Part shown: positions 59,045 through 64,000 of the stretch, in pieces
Layout of the letters: each line of letters begins with the position of its first letter
How positions within the stretch are numbered: position 1 is the stretch's first letter
Source: Kocuria palustris
GTDB taxonomy: Bacteria; Actinomycetota; Actinomycetes; Actinomycetales; Micrococcaceae
Reading direction: 5' to 3'
Length of the DNA stretch: 64,000 nucleotides
Assembly: GCF_016907795.1 (NCBI RefSeq)
Contig: NZ_JAFBCR010000001.1
Span: 1,736,001-1,800,000 of the forward strand
Notes under the pieces: model-generated
Seen by the model: only the letters and a program-made list of their open reading frames with translations
Databases searched by the model: none
What the model was told of the DNA's origin: nothing
Translations under genes and position numbers: made by a program

Positions 59045-59247
59045 ATGAGCGGTTCCGGGAGAGACCCCGCGGACACCGCCGTGCGGGCGCCGTAGGAGCA
59101 ACCCTCCCCGGGAAACTCTCAGGCACCGGCACCGGGATCGCTCGGCACCTCTGGAAAGCCCGGGATCGACCCCCAGGTCGTGACCGGCACCGACGGAGCA
59201 AGCGGGCCCACCCGCGGAAACTCTCAGGTCCCATGACAGAGCGGGGA
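59045..59247 (+). promoter_or_regulatory. tandem glycine riboswitch upstream of gcvP
   Basis: Two glycine aptamers in series. Aptamer 1 (about 59050-59133) has GGGAGAGACC, GGCGCCGTAGGAGCAA and GGGAAACTCTCAGGCACCGG. Aptamer 2 (about 59148-59247) has CACCTCTGGAAAGCCCGG, GGCACCGACGGAGCAAGC and GGAAACTCTCAGGTCCCATG, then ACAGAGCGGGGAGG. These are the conserved core strings of the gcvT-type riboswitch. Expected effect: glycine binding turns on the gcvP-gcvT-gcvH operon. The aptamers end 43 bp before the gcvP start. Confidence 0.95.
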
Positions 59248-59290
59248 GGAACCGGCCGGGGCATGCCCCCTCAGACCAAGGAGTTCCCCA

Positions 59291-62352
<3,062 letters not shown>

Positions 62353-62356
<4 letters not shown>

Positions 62357-63510
62357 GCACCGAAGCAGCATCCCGTCCCACGGCTCTGACCCCCGTCCAC
62401 GAGCGGCTGGGCGCCTCCTTCACCGACTTCGGCGGCTGGTGGATGCCCCTGCGCTACGGCTCGGACATGGCGGAGCACAGGGCCGTGCGCGAGGCCGCCG
62501 GTCAGTTCGACCTCTCCCACATGGGCGAGCTGCTCATCGAGGGCCCCGATGCCGCCGCGTTCCTGGACTACGCACTGGTGGGCAGGCTGTCCGCGATCGA
62601 GATCGGCAAGGCCAAGTACTCGCTGCTGTGCAACGAGGCCGGCGGAGTGATCGACGACCTGATCACCTACCGCCTGGGCGAGACGACCTTCCTGGTGGTG
62701 CCCAACGCGTCGAACACCCCGGCCGCGCTGGCCGCGTTCCAGGAGCGCACCACGGCCGCCGACGGCACCGTCTTCGACGTCACCATCACGGACCGCACCG
62801 AGGCGACCGCGCTGATCGCCGTGCAGGGCCCGGCCTCCGAGGCCGTGCTGCTCGAGGCCGTGGAGGCCCAGTCCGCGCAGGCCGTGAAGGACGTGAAGTA
62901 CTACGCCATCACGGACGTCGTCTTCACGACCCCCGAGGGCCCGCTGCCCGTGCAGCTGGCCCGCACCGGGTACACCGGCGAGGACGGCTTCGAGATCTAC
63001 ATCGACATCGAGTCGGACCCGACGGCGGCCGAGCGCCTGTGGAGCGTCCTCGAGAAGGCCGGGGAGCCCCATGGCCTGGTGCCCTGCGGGCTGGCCGCAC
63101 GCGACTCGCTGCGCCTGGAGGCCGGCATGCCGCTGCACGGCCACGAGCTCTCCGAGGACATCAACCCGTACCAGGCGACCCTGCCGATCGTCGCGCTGAA
63201 GACCAAGGACTCCTTCGTGGGCCGCGAGGCCCTGGCGAAGATCAAGGAGGAGGGCCCCTCCTCCAAGCTGGTCGGCCTGGTCAACGACGGAAAGCGCGCC
63301 GCCCGCCCGGGCTACGCGGTGCTCAAGGACGGCGAGAAGGTCGGCGAGATCTCCTCTGGCGCCCCGAGCCCCACCCTGGGCCACGCGATCGCCCTGGCCT
63401 TCGTGTCCCCCGAGCTCACCGAGCCCGGCACCGAGCTCGATGTGGACCTGCGCGGCAAGTCCACGCCGTTCCGCGTCGTCAAGCTCCCCTTCTACAAGCG
63501 TGAGAGCTGA
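62353..63510 (+). CDS. gcvT: aminomethyltransferase, T-protein
   Basis: A 385-residue tetrahydrofolate-dependent enzyme releasing ammonia from the aminomethyl-lipoyl arm and forming 5,10-methylene-THF. Characteristic stretches are [48 protein letters not shown] and [20 protein letters not shown]. Length is typical. Overlaps gcvP by 4 bp (ATGA), so the two are coupled. Confidence 0.96.
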
Positions 63511-63597
63511 CACGGAGCTGTCTCGCCGCATGACGCCAGCCCGCCCCGGCGCTGGACACCACCCCGCAGCAGGACCCCACCATGGAAGGACCAGGCA

Positions 63598-63978
63598 ATG
63601 AGCGCTCTGGACAAGGTCAACAAGGACTACCGCTACTCCGCTGAGCACGAGTGGATCGACTCCTCCTCGCCGGCAAAGGTCGGCCTCTCGCAGATCGCCG
63701 TCGACGCGCTGGGCGAGGTCGTCTACGTCGACCTCCCCGAGGCCGGTGCCTCCGTCACCGCAGGCGAGGTCTGCGGCGAGGTCGAGTCGACCAAGTCGGT
63801 CTCCGAGCTGTACTCGCCGGTGACCGGCACGGTCGTCGAGATCAACGACGCCGTCGTGGACAACCCGGGCGCTCTCAACGAGGATCCCTATGGCGTTGCC
63901 TGGCTCTTCACCGTGGAGGTGGAGTCCGAGGGCGAGCTGCTCAGCCCGGAGGGCTACGCCGCAGCTCAGGAGGACTGA
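63598..63978 (+). CDS. gcvH: glycine cleavage system H protein
   Basis: A 126-residue lipoyl carrier. The lipoylated residue is Lys66 in VCGEVESTKSVSELYSPVTG, within the family pattern YSAEHEWIDSS...VDLPEAGASV. Length is typical. An 87-bp gap after gcvT contains GGAAGGA shortly before the ATG. It shuttles intermediates between P, T and the L protein (dihydrolipoamide dehydrogenase), which is not in this window. Confidence 0.96.
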   Translation: MSALDKVNKDYRYSAEHEWIDSSSPAKVGLSQIAVDALGEVVYVDLPEAGASVTAGEVCGEVESTKSVSELYSPVTGTVVEINDAVVDNPGALNEDPYGVAWLFTVEVESEGELLSPEGYAAAQED

Positions 63979-63985
63979 TCACCAC

Positions 63986-64000
63986 ATGACCGTCAGCATC
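63986..64000 (+). CDS. start of a further operon gene (possibly sdaA)
   Basis: ATG 63986 opens MTVSI and runs off the window. GGAGG lies 15 nt upstream and overlaps the end of gcvH. In related actinobacteria gcvH is often followed by L-serine ammonia-lyase, whose N-terminus is commonly MTVS(V/I)FDLF. Only five residues are visible, so this is a guess from gene order. Confidence 0.3.

Overview
The window is gene-dense, very GC-rich bacterial chromosome with strong third-position GC bias, many GTG starts and many 4-bp ATGA/GTGA gene overlaps. A split GlcNAc phosphotransferase system with a DasR-like operator, a DtxR/IdeR-type iron box, Excalibur proteins beside a class F sortase, DUF6318/DinB families and a glycine riboswitch ahead of gcvPTH all point to an actinobacterium, most likely of the order Micrococcales. 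The genus cannot be fixed from the sequence. I saw no rRNA, tRNA, insertion sequence, prophage or CRISPR array.

Layout. 1-4.4 kb: valine/3-hydroxyisobutyrate catabolism (GntP-type permease, mmsA, mmsB) with a divergent LysR regulator. 4.4-9.2 kb: GlcNAc uptake and catabolism. EIIB, EIIA and a GntR/UTRA regulator run leftward; EIIC, nagB and nagA run rightward from a shared promoter region holding a dre-like palindrome. 9.2-17 kb: an aminotransferase, a PH-domain protein, two Excalibur surface proteins with a sortase-like lipoprotein, a GNAT, and a phospholipid-head-group pair (CDP-alcohol phosphatidyltransferase and CdsA-like enzyme). 17-21 kb: sulfonate/taurine ABC transporter and FMNH2-dependent monooxygenase. 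21-28.3 kb: single-gene functions (arsenite/bile-acid-type exporter, pirin, iron-regulated DUF2470, an O6-alkylguanine transferase homologue lacking its acceptor Cys, DUF2200, PhzF, zinc-type dehydrogenase, truncated ASCH gene). 28.3-36 kb: TetR plus DHA2 drug exporter, benzaldehyde dehydrogenase, a degenerate PhzF, BenE, a stand-alone OLD-type TOPRIM protein. 36-45 kb: MacB-type ABC pair, three related small membrane proteins (one with a long Ser-Tyr-Gly-Gln tract), YihY, cardiolipin synthase, cold-shock protein. 45-54 kb: unknowns, HerA-like ATPase, sugar porter with galactokinase, FUSC-type exporter. 54-59 kb: a lipoprotein/PKD pair crossed by a sharply AT-richer block, two DinB proteins, an SLH-repeat protein and a Tat-exported SGNH hydrolase. 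59-64 kb: tandem glycine riboswitch and gcvP-gcvT-gcvH.

The most unusual structure is non-coding. Six intergenic elements (families A, B and C) are all built from 23-bp modules in inverted pairs with fixed spacing. Families A and B share the ends GCCGAG...TGCGC although their cores differ. Two B elements flank an ASCH gene whose 3' end is lost. A second cross-cutting signal is a -10-like hexamer exactly 7 nt upstream of the start codon of at least six genes, which implies leaderless mRNAs.
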